A DNA stretch of 64,000 nt, from NCBI GenBank assembly GCA_017590115.1, contig JAGGNK010008781.1:6055371-6119370 (forward strand). The letters run 5' to 3'. The notes below the pieces were generated by a model, which was not told the origin of the DNA, did not search any database, and saw only the letters and a list, made by a program, of their open reading frames with translations. This document shows positions 26,408 to 38,883 of this stretch, piece after piece. Numbering within the stretch: the stretch's first letter is position 1; each line of letters begins with the position of its first letter. The DNA comes from Montifringilla adamsi (lineage: Eukaryota; Chordata; Aves; Passeriformes; Passeridae). Made by a program: the position numbers and the translations under genes.

Positions 26408-26465
26408 TTAGCTCATTTATGAAGGACTTTCACTTAATTAGCATTTATGAAGGAGTTTCAGTTTA
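26408..26465. repeat. Two-copy 28-29-bp direct repeat
   Basis: Copies at 26408-26436 and 26438-26465 share 'catttatgaagga' and 'tttca' in register and differ by a few substitutions and a one-base gap. They carry ATTTATGA and TTAATTA-like cores, so a duplicated binding-site module is possible, but simple local duplication is enough to explain it. Confidence 0.85.
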
Positions 26466-29400
26466 TTACAGGTCACTGAAAAAAAAAACCAAACCAGTCT
26501 AGATGGGTGATCTATTTATTTTAGGGAAAAGATTCGCTTAGTAAACTATGACCTGAAATCAATTCCTCACTATCTGCAGTGACAAAGACATAGCTGAGAT
26601 TGAAACTAATTTCTAATTTTTTTTAAAGTAAAGAGACTTCTGTTGAACAGTATTGGAGATGAACTCCATCATGGGGAAAGAAAAAATTATTTATCATTTG
26701 CTCTCTGTCACAGCAGAGATGAACAGTGAGAGCCCAGCATGGCCCTCTCTGAGCAGGACAGTGAGAACTGCAGCCACTTGTCACCTCCTCCCTGCAAGCC
26801 TAAACTGACACAGGCAGATGATTTTTTAGAGGCATGTAATACAACACACACAAAAAAAAGGCAAAAAAGCCACACCATGTTTCAGTGGCAGCACAACTGT
26901 CTTGCCTTGCACGGGATTGCTCTGCTCAGCCAGGGACCTTTTCTGCAGAATGCACAGTAAAACAGCTGCAACAAGAGCTCCATGCCTTCAGAGGGATAAT
27001 AATCTTGACAGTAAAAATATGAACCCAGCACAGCTATTTGTGCTCATTTACAAACAAGACACTGCACTAATTTATGCTCATTTGCACGTGAAAATTGCTG
27101 GAGTTTTTACTGTACATTGGGGTGATCAGAACAGCTTTGGAGCTGCTGTCCTGTGACCATCACAGCAAACAATTAAATACATTTCATTTCTTATTTCAGG
27201 AAAGGCATCCACAGTTACAAGGGAGAGGCTGAAGTGGATGACAGGAGTGTTACATAAACATTATTGATTTTGTTCCTCCAAACGTTCACAATAAACACAC
27301 CAAGTGGTTTTGCTGAACAATGCAATGCATCATTCAGCTTTCCAACAGAACATATCAGACATCAGCTAGGCACAGTGTGTTCACTGGATGCTGCCATGAA
27401 GGACTGAGGAAGGGTGAAGTAGTGATCAGATAAAGGGAGAGCATTCACTCCTCTGGCAGCAACGCAGCAGCTAAATTTCCCAGAAGCAGCAGAAATATAG
27501 TGGTACTTCTCAGGCAAAACTTACATTCTAAAATATATCTTAAATCAGCCTCTTTCTTGGCAACATCTGTAGTGACACAGGAGTTCTGTTCATCAACACA
27601 GCAAAAAAAAAAAACCCTCCACCCTAGTGCTGTAATCGGAAGTAGGCACAACAAAGGAGGAGGGAGAAGATATCTTGTTCTTCCCCCTTGGGAAGAAAAG
27701 ATTCAAGTGTTTAATGTGGTCACACACTCCCCCCCCCCACCAAAAAAAAAAGTCACAGCATTTTTATGTTAGAGGCAGGAAAAACAATGCTGAGGAGAAA
27801 ATATCACCAAAAAGCGCAACAGATACTTATGGGCAGATCATCTGCAAGAGAGGGCGTTCCAAAAACAAACCTACCCATGTGGCCAAGCACAAGGATAATG
27901 TTGTCCTTGTTTCACCCACACCTTCTTTCCCAATATGTCTCTTTCTTCATCAGCTAGAGATCTGGTAAAAAAAAAATCTACATTAAAAAAAAAAAAGCAA
28001 AATTATGTAACTCACAATTCTCCCATATGCTCAATGCCTGTTTAGCTCACAAACCATGGAATTGTGTTAACTGCCATGGCAAGGGGTAGATGGACACACA
28101 AAAAAGCAACAAAGACTGGTTTTGGTATGTAGAGCCTTTGGGTGATGAAGAAATCTGTCGCTACATGTTTTTAACACATAATGGTTTATTTTTCCTTACT
28201 GAACAGAGGGAGAAGAAGAGGGTGCTGAAGATGTGAAATACAACCACTTTGATCTTTCAAGGGTTTGGCAACAGAATTTGTGCTTTGATTCATCTAGTTC
28301 CATAAATCTCAAGACATAAGGAAATAAAAATCAATGGGTAAGAGAGATGGATCACTCACTGGGACAGAGAGAAACGAGTCAGCTTGTATCCAATCAGCCA
28401 ATGAGGCTTAGGCAATCTGTCAAAATGCATTTTTCAGGGGCAATAATCTCCTTAACCAAGGAGGAGAAGCCTCAAGTACCAAGGAGGTGAAAACTTAATG
28501 ACGGAAGGCAAGAATTCTCAAAACATTTTGGATAATTTTTTATATTTTGACTCTGAAGCATCGTTCTTAACTCTTTCACTCCATTGAAGGAGGATGGGAC
28601 ACCACAGACTCATTGCAGCTTCACTGCTGTATCACACTTCAAATGGAACCCTTGTGGTTAACCAAAAAAACACCCTATATATTATTTATTATAAAACTCA
28701 GAACATGGAAATAGACTGAGCCCTTGCCCTACTAGGAAGAAGGAAAATGGCACGGAGAATCCAGCCAGCTGCCTCCCTGCAGCACCCAGCTCTGTGGGCA
28801 GGGGCTGGATGGCATGTCCCACCGTGCTGCCATCCCCTACACACCCCAGCTGGTACCTGCCCTCAGAGAGACATCAGCAAATGCCTTGGCACACTCAAAC
28901 CATTTACAGGCTCCTTCAGTAGTTCAAGTTTCCCCTCTAGTAACTCAGCTGCCCCACCCTTATATATTTTTAGCATGCTTAGGTAAGACTTTTCTGGTAT
29001 TTCCTCACATCAGAATTTCACCTGTTGCATCTTGCAGTCAGCCTGGGTGGGGCTTTTTTTCTCTCTCCTTTTCCTCCCAGAGCATTTTGTGGGCAAGCAC
29101 CTACTTAGGTGTTGGATGGGGGCCACAAAGAGGAAGGGAACACAGGTGGTGAAGAGCTGGAGATGCTTTTCCTTCTGTTTTTCTGTGCTGGCAACAATAA
29201 GTGAAATGCCACACCAAAGCTACCCTCTCTGAAAAACCTGAGCGGGTACAAACGCAGAGGCCCATCTGCTTAGCAACACATGGTGCCAGCAAACAGTTTC
29301 CAAGCCTTAGGCTGAGGCTCACAGATATGGCAAAGGCATGTTGGGCTCCCAACTCCACAGACAGCCATCCAGAGAGGGGGCAGGGCAAGAGTGGCCTCCC

Positions 29401-30649
29401 CACAGCAGGCAGGTGCTACCAGCAGGGGACACCTCTTTCCCTTTTGGCTGCTTCACACGACAGTAACCTGCTTTAGGATCTCCTGTCTCCTACTCAGATG
29501 CACCCTCTTCCTCTGCTCCGTCAGTACAAGGATGGTCTGTGCAAGAACACCTTTCCTCCAGCACAGGAGCAATATCCTCAGTCAGACACCAGCTTCTCCC
29601 CCCTCTCTCCCCATCCAAAACACGTCTTCAAATTTTCCCAAATGCATTTTGACACCTGATCTGCTCTCCAAAGCTCATGAGAAATGAGTCTCTACAGCAT
29701 GAGCCACACCTTACAAATGTCCCATTACAGGGGTGCCTGATTTCCTGCTCTCCTTCCCATCTCCCAGTGAGCCTCTTCACCTTTCTCAGTGCCAGCCTCT
29801 TTCTTGGAGCTTCTCTGCTGTGCTGCGCAAGGATTGAGGCTCACATGTGCTGTCCCACACCCGTCCCTGCTGCCGTGACACAGCTCAGGCTGACAGCACT
29901 GCAGGGGAAGTGGCTTTAGGGGATGTGACTGCAGGATTTCTGATGCATGTCACCCTCGATGCCAGCAGGTGCAAGAATTCCCCACATTAGCAAAACACAA
30001 TGAAAGCTGCCCCGTGGGTCACCCTGCAGGTCAGGGGATGGGAGCTGCCTTGCATAATGTGACTCAAAGCACTGCCAGGGAAACCTAGCAGAAGGTTGGC
30101 TGTATTTAAGAATAAAATCTTTGGTTCAAATAGATAAAATCCCACCCAGGAGAAAGCATCTGAATGATCTGATCAGAAGTCCTACCAAGGAGAGACATCC
30201 TGGGTGTAGCCCAAACACAGCATCCCACAGCCCTGCTTTGGCCTGGGAAAATGCAGAACAGGTGGAGTGCTTGACCAAGAGAAATCCTGCTTTTTGACAT
30301 CCAAGAGCAGACAGGGGTCAGTCTACAAATCAGGACAAAAAATGCAACTGAGGTCAACAGAGCTATTAGCTGTTCCTAACAATCCAGGTTGCTCTACAGG
30401 GTGGCAAAGTTGTGGCACTTGAAAAACTCTGTCAATCAAGTGAGACTTCAGAGAGCAGAGAGGTTTATAATAGGGAAGAACACACTTGGTGGAAAGTTAA
30501 CCAAAAAGCCTGTGCCAAACATTAAAACCTGGCATAGAAGCCAGAGAAAGTCAAGAACGGACAGAAAAAAGGGGAAAAAATACAGATAGAAATGCCTGAG
30601 TGATCATAAGGAAATTATGTTTTGTTGAGTGATCCCAAGCCCTCTGCCA
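26466..30649. other. Gene-free DNA with minor homopolymers
   Basis: No gene was recognised. The stretch holds an A12 run at about 27602-27614, a C10 run followed closely by A10 (27729-27752), and A9/A12 runs near 27966-27997. One CTCF-like core lies at 29419-29432 and is listed separately. Open frames near 28747-29700 lack recognised features. Confidence 0.55.
29419..29432 (+). promoter_or_regulatory. Weak CTCF-like motif
   Basis: The sequence CCAGCAGGGGACAC fits the CTCF core CCASYAGRKGGCRS at 13 of 14 positions. A single short match in 64 kb is expected by chance at some rate, and the flanks show nothing else. Occupancy data would be needed to support it. Confidence 0.25.
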
Positions 30650-30830
30650 TAGGTGTCATATAAATAATTATTAATTATGTTGTTGATTATCTGTGTGAGC
30701 AATAGAGCTAATGAGCTGGTTCTTACAGGATATAAATACAGCTTCTAAAGAGCAGGGCAGCTATTCTGCCAACGGCAAGCAATTAGAATTATTTCTTCTC
30801 TGCTGAGAGTTTGCTTTTTTTTTTTAACCT
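30650..30830. other. Candidate conserved noncoding element
   Basis: AT-rich, motif-dense block: AATAATTATTAATTATG (30664-30680), TTGATTATC, GAGCTAATGAGC, GGATATAAATACAG and AATTAGAATTATT. A T10 run closes it (about 30817-30826). The mix of homeodomain and MEF2-like cores in unique sequence is enhancer-like. This is judged by eye only. Confidence 0.3.
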
Positions 30831-32320
30831 GAGGACAACCAATACACACTGTAGATATTTGCTATTAAAAATCTACTCCCTTCACAGTCCCAGTAGACAT
30901 AAACTGAATTTCCTTTAATGACTGGGCCCAATTAACTGGAACCTGGAGCTCCACTTTGAAAGCAGCAGGGTTCCTCTTTGGAGGCTTGGCCCCGATGGGC
31001 AGGAGACATCCAAAGGTTGAGGATTAAAGTTGCTTTGTTTCACTGAGCATGTTCACCATATTGCAGGATGGTTGGCATGGGAACACAGCTATGGAGCAGC
31101 CTGTAGTGCACAATAAACAGTCTCCATAAAATACAGAAGCAAATAACTGGAGAGATGAAGGGTAAACCCTTCACCTATCATTGGGAAAGCTCAGCAGATG
31201 GAGCAGGAAGGAGCAGCCCTTCCAATTCACAACCCTTCATCCACACCTGCTTCCAGGATTTTTGTTTTAACATTAGTGCTTTAAGTGCACATGTGTACTC
31301 GACCCATTTCACCATCTGGTGTCCAAACCACGGGATCCAAAAGGAAATTCCACTTTAGCTGCTGTCAGCCTTGAATTGCCAGATCTCTCAAGATGCTGGT
31401 TAATCCCAGGACAGAATCTGAGAAGAGAGTTGGCCAGCAGGGGCCTGAATATCCATCAATAAAAGGAAAAGGGCAAGTTTCCTCTACAGAAAAATACTCT
31501 TTTTTTCTCAGAGTCATAGATATAGGTTAAAAGAGGTTGGACCCTAAGTCTAACTGACAGAAAGTGCAGTAGCAAACCAGGAATAAAAGTCAATTCTACT
31601 GCTGCATAAGAGGGGATGTGAGGGGGGAAAGCAAGAGCAGGAAGATGGAGAACAACCTTAGGAAACCTGTAACATCTCTATTAACACTTTGCTTTGCTTC
31701 TTTTACAACAACAGGATTACCAGATGAAACACCACAAGCATCTTCTGGAAGTTCCTTTTTTCTCTAATCTCACCCATGGCTGTTGTTCCAGCATGCTGAC
31801 CTTCAATCTGTAGAAATTTCCTGATCCTGATCAACACACTAGATAAAACTTGCAAAACACTGACCCTGTGGGATTTGCTCAAGAGACAGGAACGCAAAGA
31901 TTCAAACAGGAAAAGCTGGAATTTATGGGCTTGCTGGCAGTCTGGCTTCAGTGTGGACATCAGTCTTCTGCAAGGGCTGAGAAAAGTTGTTCTTTGTTAA
32001 GAGCAAGACAGACCAGAACAGACAGCATCCTCTGCAGAGCCAAAATTATGGATTCTAAATACAATCCAGCCCCTCCACCAGTAAAAGCAGGGACACATCT
32101 TACACCAACCTGCCCTAAAGGCCTTCTGATGCGGCTTTGTCCATGGTTTTGAAGTGTGCAGTAAGAAATTATTATATTTTCAGGCCTCTGAGTTACAATG
32201 TTTTTCTTTAAGGAGAAAGCCCATGGTGCACTAACACAGGAGCTTTAAAAATGCAGCTTTAAAAGGAGCACCCTGGGCACTGGCCTACACAAGCTGCTCC
32301 ATTCAGCCAAGCCATCCACT
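30831..32320. other. Gene-free DNA, nothing recognised
   Basis: No gene was recognised. A stretch near 31510-31560 faintly resembles a CR1 end but is too degraded to call. Confidence 0.55.
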
Positions 32321-33300
32321 TCTTTATTAGACACGATCCACAGTACTTTATGTATTCCCCTGCATTTTAAAGGGGTCAGACAAGAGTTCCCAAACAGGCT
32401 TAGAGCTGCCAGGGAGCCCTTGCTTTTTCCTCCTTCTTTTGTTCTTCAGTAGCCGTGTGCTGGGAGCAGAGCTCTGCATCCTGAGGTTATTACACATTTC
32501 TCTAATGGATCTCCATGCATAATAAATTAGCTCATTAATGAATTGATTTGAAGGAAGAGTTCACTGCAGGGGCTAGAAACCCAAAGACACACGCCTGTGA
32601 CTGAACAAATAAGTCACTTCTGCAGCATCACATCGTGCATCCTGCTGGTGAAGGCCCCATTAAATCACCTAGCGCTGCTGCTGCCTGTTCTCCATCCTCA
32701 CCATTATAAAAGATATATGGGAACTGATTTTGCCTCACAACTGCTTATTTGTGGAGGTCTGGTCTCATTCCTTGCAGGCCTTTTCCATTTGGGACTGTCA
32801 GGTTTGTCGTTCGCGTTGAGGGAGTTTGTAATTCCAGCACCAGCTTTTGCAGTGTTTGAATTATTTGGATTGTGGCTCATTTGGATTGCAGCGAGGGACT
32901 GCAGGTCCACCCCGAGGGTTGTTACCAGCCTGAAAAATCTCAAGACTGTGGTGTTTGCCTGCTATTGCTGCCCAAAATGAGGGAATCGTGTCTGAAAACA
33001 GCTGCCCTGAGCTGCTAACTGAATATTTCCAGCTGATCCCAGGAACCTACCTCCATGCTCCAGCACCGAGAGCTACCTTGTAAACAAACACCCTTATATA
33101 GGTCTGTGTGGGCAAAGTTAATTATCTCCAAATGGCTTCCAGAAGCCTCAAATCAATTTATGAAAACAAAAATTAACTTTCCATATAAACATAATTACAG
33201 TCAGACAACAGTATCCAGCCTGGTGCTACTGCTGTTTTTGGAAGCTGGGCAGAAAGCCAAATGAGTTCATTAGGCAGTGTAATTAATAATGGTTTTTTCC
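32321..33300. other. Candidate conserved noncoding block with an odd hydrophobic open frame
   Basis: This roughly 1-kb stretch holds several enhancer-like AT-rich pieces: TGCATAATAAATTAGCTCATTAATGAATTGATTTG (in parts, 32515-32550) and TAATTATCTCC near 33118. In its middle (32800-32920) is a unique segment with clustered CpG (gtcgttcgcgttg) that also reads as a 127-residue plus-strand frame (32597-32980) with about two hydrophobic segments (residues 45-75 and 80-100). I do not recognise this as any protein and see no convincing splice signals at its edges. A conserved noncoding element is the more likely reading. Confidence 0.25.
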
Positions 33301-34099
33301 TGCTTTAGGAAGCCATTTATGGTCCTAAGAGGCAAAGGTACTGGGGAAAAACCCCACAGCTGACAAGTTTTAAAAGGTGCTTCTGCAACAACAATTTATT
33401 TTAGAGGCTCCATGAGAATATATATCATTTAATGAACAGAAAAAGAGCAGCAAAAAAATTACACTGAAGTGAGATCCATTCACTCTGCTCACAAAGATAC
33501 CTTGGAAGAACTTCCTTGGGAAGGAACCGCCCAGTTTCTGCTCCAGGAATGAGCATCTCCCACTTCATAACCCAAGAGGCACAAAGACAGCACCACATAA
33601 CCAGCTTCCCCTGTTCAGATCCCTGTGTCCATTGTGCCATGGCCCTAGAACAGCACAAGATCCTGCAAATGTGAGAGGAGTCCACAAACAAACATCATTT
33701 CATGGCTCTGATCCCAGCAAAACCCTGGAAGTTTCTTTGGTTGCTAAGCCTATCTGATTATTGCATATCAGCTCTGAATTGCACTCTGTCAGGTCACAGA
33801 TACCTGCACTTTGCAAACACAGGTAACTTTGTCTCTCAAAGTGGCAACACACAATCTGAAGTGGAGCTTGTCCATGTGCGAGAAAGCCACATCTGTTACC
33901 CTCTGTCCCACTAGGCCACAAGCGTGTGTTGATGCTACCAAAGAAGTACCAGCCAGTGTTGATGGACACAGCAAAGGGTGGTCAAGGCAGAAGGGCGCAG
34001 GAGTTGAGCCACTTTTCACTGTGCACTCATTTCTGTGGAAGAAGAGGGTCAGAACTGTGCAAGTCACCAAATATCTACTTGACAGGACAAATTAAAAGC
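33301..34099. other. Gene-free DNA, nothing recognised
   Basis: No exon, RNA gene or repeat was recognised. The frames on both strands near 33700-34095 are mutual shadows. Confidence 0.5.
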
Positions 34100-34400
34100 A
34101 GATAGAGACAGCAGCGATCTCACGATCCGTATCTAAATATCTGTGTGGCTCTGAGCCACATAAAGGGAATATTTGGGTGTGCACACACCAAAGGAAATAT
34201 AATTGACAATCCCTGCCCTCTAACACCCCAACTCCGCTTCTTGCTCAGCTGCTTCACCTCCCCATAGCAGAGGGTAAATCCCCCGGCCATGGATTGCCTG
34301 GTGGAATACACAAACCCTGGCTCAGCCCTGCAGCACAGCAGCGTAATCTATTTATGAATGGCAGCGGAACTCCGAGATTGAATTACGAGGCAGGTATTCA
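34100..34400. other. Candidate conserved noncoding element
   Basis: The sequence includes CpG sites spaced through otherwise CpG-poor DNA (gcgatctcacgatccg near 34113-34130; ctccgagattgaattacgagg near 34369-34390), together with ATCTAAATATCTG and TAATCTATTTATGAATG cores. Retained CpG plus AT-rich motifs suggest constraint. Appearance only. Confidence 0.22.
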
Positions 34401-36042
34401 ATCAGGCAGGATGTGTAGCTGCTTTCTAACAGACTGGAGGATTAAGAGAGCGATAGAATACATCCTTTGCTTCCACATGACAGCATCTCCCTCTTCTCCC
34501 CTCCCCAATCAAGAAACTAGCAGAGTCTGTACTCAAAGAGAAGAGGATTTGCAGTGCTCAGGACCCACAAGAAGGATTAGAGAAAGGTTAAAGAGAACAT
34601 GCATACAAAAGACAACTCTCCTGTATCATCCCCAGCAGAAGAATTATTTAAAAGCAGTCTGTGCAAGACAGTGCAAACAAACCTGAGCTACCAGGAGAAG
34701 AGGAGGTGCAGCTGGAGGAGCTGCCAGCTGCTCAATTTGCACTGTGTCTGGGGTAAAACCACAGCACCTGTTTTCAGCAGAAGATGAGCTTCACAGTTTT
34801 TAAGAGGCCTGTACAGTGCAGGGAATTGAAGCAAGAGAGCCTGCAGTCAGCTGGTTTGTATATTCCCCCAACACCCAGGGTTTATTGCCTCTAACTGCTC
34901 TAGGTCCCGCACAAGAAGAAGACAGGAGAAGTCCCTACTCAAAAGAACACATCACATGCAGCATAGAAATTCCCATTTTACGTATTGCTACAATTCCCAG
35001 GGACATGGAATGTCCGTGCTGTAGTACAGCATGACAAGGAAATGTGGGAATTTATGGCTTAGAACCCTCAGAAGGACCACAGTGCATGGATGTGAAAATC
35101 ACCTGGTGGGAAAAGGCTGCAGTCTGGTGTAAGAAGACAGAGGACAGCGTTTCACATGGTACAGGGAAGAAATTCTCTATCTGATGCAGCAGGATTACAT
35201 CATGTCTGACGGCAGAGGCCCATTGTGCTCTCGCTTGTAAAGGAGGATTACTGTATATCTGATCTGCAAGAAGGATTATTGTGTTTGAAGCGGGCTCACT
35301 ACAATCAGGATGAACTGAAAAGCAGTAAAATATGCTGGTGGAAGGTTTACTGGATTTGTGACAGGGCAGATGCAGAGCTGTGTATCCCTCTGGCACTAAA
35401 AACAATGCATTCACACATTGGAAGAAGGCCCCAGACCTCCTAGAGATGATTTCAGCGTGTGGCACAGGCCCACTTCACTGCCAGCCCCCAACTCACTTGA
35501 CAGGTCACTGAACAAAACTTTTGCCTTAATCTACAGCAGAGCTCCATTTAGTTCTGGGAAGAAATGCCAAACTCTCTTAATTCTCTTGATTTCAATTTCT
35601 TTTCTGTCCAATCTGACCCAGAACCTATGCTTAGCCCTTCCCTGATCATAATTTCCCATGCTTGAGTGGCCAATTCTTTTGATTTATAATTAAAACCTTA
35701 ATTGGATTTGACAGTGAGAAACATGCAATGTATCCTTTAATGTCTTACAATATATGAGCTCTGGGACATGTATCTATTGCATTCTCCATTATCAATAGTT
35801 CAATAAACTTTCTGTTAAACCTTGTTATAAGAAAATTGAATTTTCATCAAAATCACAGGACTGGCCTATTATAGCAAGAACCATATCAGGGAAGACATCA
35901 CAGCCACCCTCACACAACACAAGCCAGACAGCTCTTAACACACCGGGTGGCATTTATCAAGATACTTTTATCAAGACTATAAATCATTGCAAATGGAACT
36001 GCAGGAGAAGGAAAGGCCTAGGGGCCTGTTGGGATCACGCAG
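34401..36042. other. Gene-free DNA, nothing recognised
   Basis: No gene or clear repeat was recognised. The portion 35640-35830 is AT-rich (TTTATAATTAAAACC, TCAATAGTTCAATAAA) without stronger structure. Confidence 0.55.
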
Positions 36043-36102
36043 GCTTTGTTTTCTTTTATGCTGGGTCACACAGCCTTATTTTATTTTATGCTGGGTCATC
36101 CC
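36043..36102. repeat. Two-copy 30-bp tandem duplication
   Basis: Copies at 36043-36072 and 36073-36102 share 'ttttatgctgggtca' exactly in register and differ at about six positions elsewhere. A local tandem duplication. Confidence 0.85.
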
Positions 36103-38786
36103 TAGGTTTGTCTTCAATAATTTTCATAGTTGTTTTTAAATACCATCCCATCAGGAGGAGAAACCCTGTGCCCCACCACCTGGGCTGAAAGTTCTGCATT
36201 AAACTCCATTGTCAGCACTTTAGCTGAGGCATAACAGCCATGGGGACTTGGCAAGATTTGTGCCACAGAGAAGAGGGAGCCTATAGACTGCAGATAACCC
36301 TCCCAGCTCCTCATCTGAGCTGCTAGGACGTTCATTCTCAGGTTTGGCACAAAAAGAAACCTCTTTATTAATATTCATCCACGAACACATTTCATTCTTT
36401 CATCCTTCTTGCCAAATCTTCCTGATAGAACCCATCCTTCAGAGGGGAAAAAAAAAAGCCCCAAACCAGTAAAACTCTTCAGCAAAGCAGGCAGACTTGC
36501 TGCACTTGTATTTGACAGAAGGGAGAACAGATTGGGACTCCATGAAGAGTGACTCATTATCAGCAAATAGTTTTAAGTGATGATTGTTTCATCACCACCC
36601 ACCCAGCTCTTCCCTCTGTCTGCAGGCTAGCACAAAAACTCACTGCAAGAGGATGACAAAAAAGAAAAATTAGACAGACGACCTTACCTCTCACTTCCTC
36701 TCCGTGGATCGTGAGCAGAACTGTCTAAAAAGGGATCTGTAACCTTGGGTTACAAATTGAGCGCTTAAGGGTTTTCTTTTCTTCCAAAAGCAGTGTGTAA
36801 CATTGTCTCCCTTCTTAACCTATCCAAGAAAACGCTGAAAAACATTTTCAGAGAGCTGCCCTTTTCCTGTGCAAGCATATGCTGAGCCTAACCCTTAGGG
36901 ACACTAACACCCTTGCAGTTATTTAGCAGATAAGCCCTTGCTGTAGGATCAAAGCTCCGTTGCAATGTGCCAATTGATGTTGCTGTAAATGAGCATTAGC
37001 ACATTTGGGATCCAGCAGGACTGGTGCCTGAAGGTGAAGAATCCCATACTTGGAGTCAAACACATCAAAACGCCATCAATAGCAGGGTGCAGAAGGTTAC
37101 AGCAGCAAAAATGAAACTCTGGCTGTATCACGTTGCTCTCAGCAACTACTTCCAGCAGCGAGCTGTGTTCAGAGCAGCTGCAGAGCAAATGGAGAGAGGG
37201 AAAGAGCAGAAAATCATCACACGCACTCTACCTAGAGAGGAGGTTTGAATTGAAATGGCCCAAGGGCAACCATATAAGAAAATGGAGTTGTCTGGCTCCA
37301 GGCACAACAGACGAGCTTCTGTCCTAACCAGGAGAAAAGAGAGAAGGCAAGAGAATGAGGCAGCCCCCCATGGTGGTGCTCTCCCACCCACACAGCAGAG
37401 GCAGCAGGGTCACAGACTGGGCTTTCCAGAACCGTGACCCCTCCCGACAATAAAAAGCTCTTTTCAGGTTCCCAAACGCTTTCAAAAGGATCCTCTGCAG
37501 GGAATCCTGCTCACAGTATTCCAGCACCTTCCCAACCCTTGCCAGGCAGAGAGGCACAGAGGAGTTCTGTTATCAAAAGATAATCACATCCCTGGGGCAT
37601 TACCAAGCACAAAATGCAGCTGTGCCTCTGATCCTCTGGGTGCAGTTGCCTCCTCGTTCACCATGCTCCCACCTGCCCTCAAGCTGCCTTTAGTTCTATT
37701 AGGAAATTGTTTGTACCTCTAGATTGCTATAAATTATTAAGCAGTATCTGAAGCCCCAGAAGGCATTATTTCACCTATCCAAAATGAGTAAATAAATAAA
37801 ACCCCTTTCCATCAGGACATCCACTTAGACCTGAATATTCCAAAACCAAACAAAATTTACACAAAGGCTTAAAAAATTCCTTGTGATATTAAACACAAAC
37901 CCACACCATAAGAAACGACTCACAACTCCTATCATTTCAATATCCAGATATGCTTGCAGGCATTTTGCATCTCAGCTCCCAGCGTGGGTTGTATTTTGCA
38001 GGCTTCACATTGCTACCAAAGCTGGAGACAGCCGTCATTGACTCGTTTGCCAAGCAGTGATACAAACTTAAAATATTCTTCAATTGCTTTTTTTGTACTG
38101 AGGGCTATCAGCCTCATCTAGTTTCTAACCAGTGAGATCTATATATTTTGATTTCTTCTGAGACTCTAAGGAATATAAAACTAGGTACAGTGGAAAGGAA
38201 GAATCATGCACAGTTTCTCCTCCATAATTTAGTGATAAGGAAGGATTCAAAGCCAAATGAGTTTGAGATGATGCCAGCTGTTTTCAGGAAGGGGCAGAGC
38301 AGGTGGTTACCTCCCCACCCTCCCATCACCTTCTTCAGGATTTGACCAGGAAAAAACCACACTGCCATGCTGGCAGCTGCCACCACTTTGTCCAAATGGA
38401 CTTTAGAGGAGAACTGAAGTTTTAATGACTTCCTGTTCTTAGCTTTCTGCCACTGTCCTTTAAAACATCTCTACAACATGGAGGTAGGGAGCAAGGAGAG
38501 GGAAAATCTGCAGTCAAAGTGACACAGCTGACCTCCCTGCCTGACAGAGGTAGTCTGAAAGTCTCCATTATCCAACAACTCAATCCCTACAGGGTCATGC
38601 AAGTCACCCCACAGGCCAAGGTCACCCTTAATCTCCATTAGCATCAGCCCTTGTTTATTTTCCAACCTTTACTCCCAGGAAGCTGAAAGCCCAAAGCAGT
38701 GCAAAAAATACAATTCCTTTCCCTGGACACTTACTGCATTATTAAACGTGGATTTAAACAAGGTTCTCTATCTGTATGCTAAAACA

Positions 38787-38788
<2 letters not shown>
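36103..38788. other. Gene-free DNA, nothing recognised
   Basis: No gene was recognised. On the minus strand a donor-like gtaagg occurs near 36683-36690 after purine-rich sequence, but there is no coding context, so no exon is annotated. Confidence 0.5.
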
Positions 38789-38837
<49 letters not shown>

Positions 38838-38883
38838 TGGCCTTTGGAGTGGGGTTACCCTTTTTTTTTTTTTTTTTTTTTTT
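38789..38883. repeat. Paired poly-T tracts (44 and 23 nt) around a 28-bp spacer
   Basis: T44 (38789-38832) and T23 (38861-38883) flank a 28-base spacer beginning aaaaatggcctttgg. On the minus strand these are two A tracts in series. No retroposon body was recognised on either side. Possible readings are a duplicated tail or a microsatellite split by an insertion. The length of such runs is unreliable in assemblies. Confidence 0.95.

Noticed and set aside
31510..31560. 'gtcatagatataggtt ... gaggttggaccctaag', faintly like a reversed CR1 end
   Set aside because: Too degraded and too short to separate from chance, and the following sequence does not continue the CR1 order.
36680..36715. Minus-strand donor-like gtaagg after purine-rich sequence
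   Set aside because: No open reading context, no matching acceptor and no recognised protein, so an exon cannot be supported.
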